Positions 63,541 to 64,000 of a DNA stretch of 64,000 nucleotides are shown in pieces (the first letter of the stretch is position 1; every line of letters starts with the position of its first letter). The DNA comes from Pedobacter endophyticus (lineage in GTDB: Bacteria; Bacteroidota; Bacteroidia; Sphingobacteriales; Sphingobacteriaceae). A program made the translations under genes and the position numbers. The DNA lies in assembly GCF_015679185.1 (NCBI RefSeq), contig NZ_CP064939.1, positions 992,001 to 1,056,000 of the forward strand. Reading direction: 5' to 3'. The notes beneath the pieces were generated by a model that was given only the letters and a program-made list of their open reading frames with translations, had not been told where the DNA came from and made no database searches.

Positions 63541-64000
63541 CTATTTTTTAAATGTTCTCACTAAGGTGATATAGCCCTTGAACACCTCGTATCCGTTACT
63601 TCCGCTTCGTTTAACCCTAAGCAGGTAATAGTAGGTACCTTCGTTCAATCCCTCTCCTGTCCAGTTATTTTGATAGTTCTTCTGTCTGAAGATTTCGTAA
63701 CCTTGCCTGTTAACGATTGTTAATTCGTTTTCTGCATATTGGTTCAATCCCCTTATTTCGAACATATCGTTGATGCCATCCCCATTCGGTGTGAAAAGGT
63801 TTGGAACCCTGATATCGAAGAAGTTTGCATTAATAGCAGCCGTAGCCATATTGGTGTAATAGCCAAAGGCATCTTTTACCCGGTAGCCAAAGCTGTCGGC
63901 TCCTGTGTATCCTGGGTTTGGTGTATAAGTCACCGTTCCATCGGCATTAACTTTCACCTGGCCATGCTTAGGCTGCTCCATAATTTCTATCGTAAGCTTA
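63541..64000 (-). CDS. Gliding motility-associated C-terminal domain protein (partial)
   Basis: The 3' end of a gene that enters from beyond the window; the frame stays open to the last base, so the Met at 63981 is internal. Visible are a cadherin/Big-type repeat ([29 protein letters not shown]) and the type B secretion signal region [20 protein letters not shown] with [24 protein letters not shown] and a terminal [13 protein letters not shown]. This is the CHU_C/gliding-motility C-terminal domain that directs proteins through type IX secretion. It likely encodes a large surface adhesin. Confidence 0.88.
   Translation of the reverse strand, partial: KLTIEIMEQPKHGQVKVNADGTVTYTPNPGYTGADSFGYRVKDAFGYYTNMATAAINANFFDIRVPNLFTPNGDGINDMFEIRGLNQYAENELTIVNRQGYEIFRQKNYQNNWTGEGLNEGTYYYLLRVKRSGSNGYEVFKGYITLVRTFKK

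Noticed and set aside
1..64000. tRNA, rRNA, integrase or transposase genes
   Set aside because: I looked for TTCGAAT-type T-arms, long rRNA-like stretches and DDE or tyrosine recombinase motifs and found none that hold up; small structured RNAs cannot be excluded by eye.

Overview
The window looks like chromosomal DNA of a Bacteroidota member, most likely family Sphingobacteriaceae (Pedobacter or a close relative). The evidence is two SusC/SusD nutrient-uptake loci, a regulator of the hybrid two-component type with Reg_prop propellers and an AraC output domain, PorP/SprF and a gliding-motility C-terminal domain (type IX secretion), leader-poor genes with the Bacteroidota -7 box TAnnTTTG, and many palindromic interspersed repeats between genes. 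I saw no tRNA, rRNA, transposase, integrase or cas gene. Genus is an inference; no comparison could be run.

Layout. 0.3-9.4 kb is mostly housekeeping: an MFS exporter, a DUF1579 protein, an exonuclease and fused ABC ATPase pair, an AT-rich toxin-antitoxin module held between two copies of a repeat, RNase R and a polyprenyl diphosphate synthase. 9.6-29.3 kb is a glycan-use region: FAD oxidoreductase, GH105 unsaturated glucuronyl/galacturonyl hydrolase, SusD, SusC, sensor kinase plus separate AraC-type response regulator, Gfo/Idh/MocA oxidoreductase with DUF1080 protein, and a GH43 lipoprotein. A small antitoxin/toxin pair follows, then a second uptake operon at 30.8-38.4 kb (IPT/TIG-NHL lipoprotein, SusC, SusD, accessory lipoprotein).

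39.7-48.9 kb holds a HipA-like kinase with its DUF3037 partner, an unknown 158-residue protein, and divergently the mutagenesis cassette imuA-imuB-dnaE2. A 17-bp dyad TACTA-N7-TAGTA lies in both divergent promoters. Six copies of a ~106-bp hairpin repeat lie between imuB and dnaE2. 49.2-60.1 kb is a stress-type cluster: DUF892 ferritin-like protein, DUF2243 membrane protein, two metallo-beta-lactamase-fold enzymes, DUF4142 lipoprotein, manganese catalase, cyanophycinase-like peptidase, a lone receiver protein and a zinc alcohol dehydrogenase, with several small unknown proteins. 60.5-64.0 kb is a type IX secretion/gliding cluster (OmpA-PD40 protein, PorP/SprF, and the C-terminal end of a large surface protein that runs off the window).

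The clearest regulatory signal I found is a gap-free 28-bp element at four places (19107, 19715, 27207, 39252). In three of them it lies exactly 20 bp from a minus-strand -7 box TTACTTTG. These sites stand upstream of SusC 1, the DUF1080-Gfo operon and the second uptake operon. Its halves form a 21-bp-spaced direct repeat, as expected for a dimeric AraC-type regulator. I infer that the response regulator at 23061 ties these three operons into one regulon.
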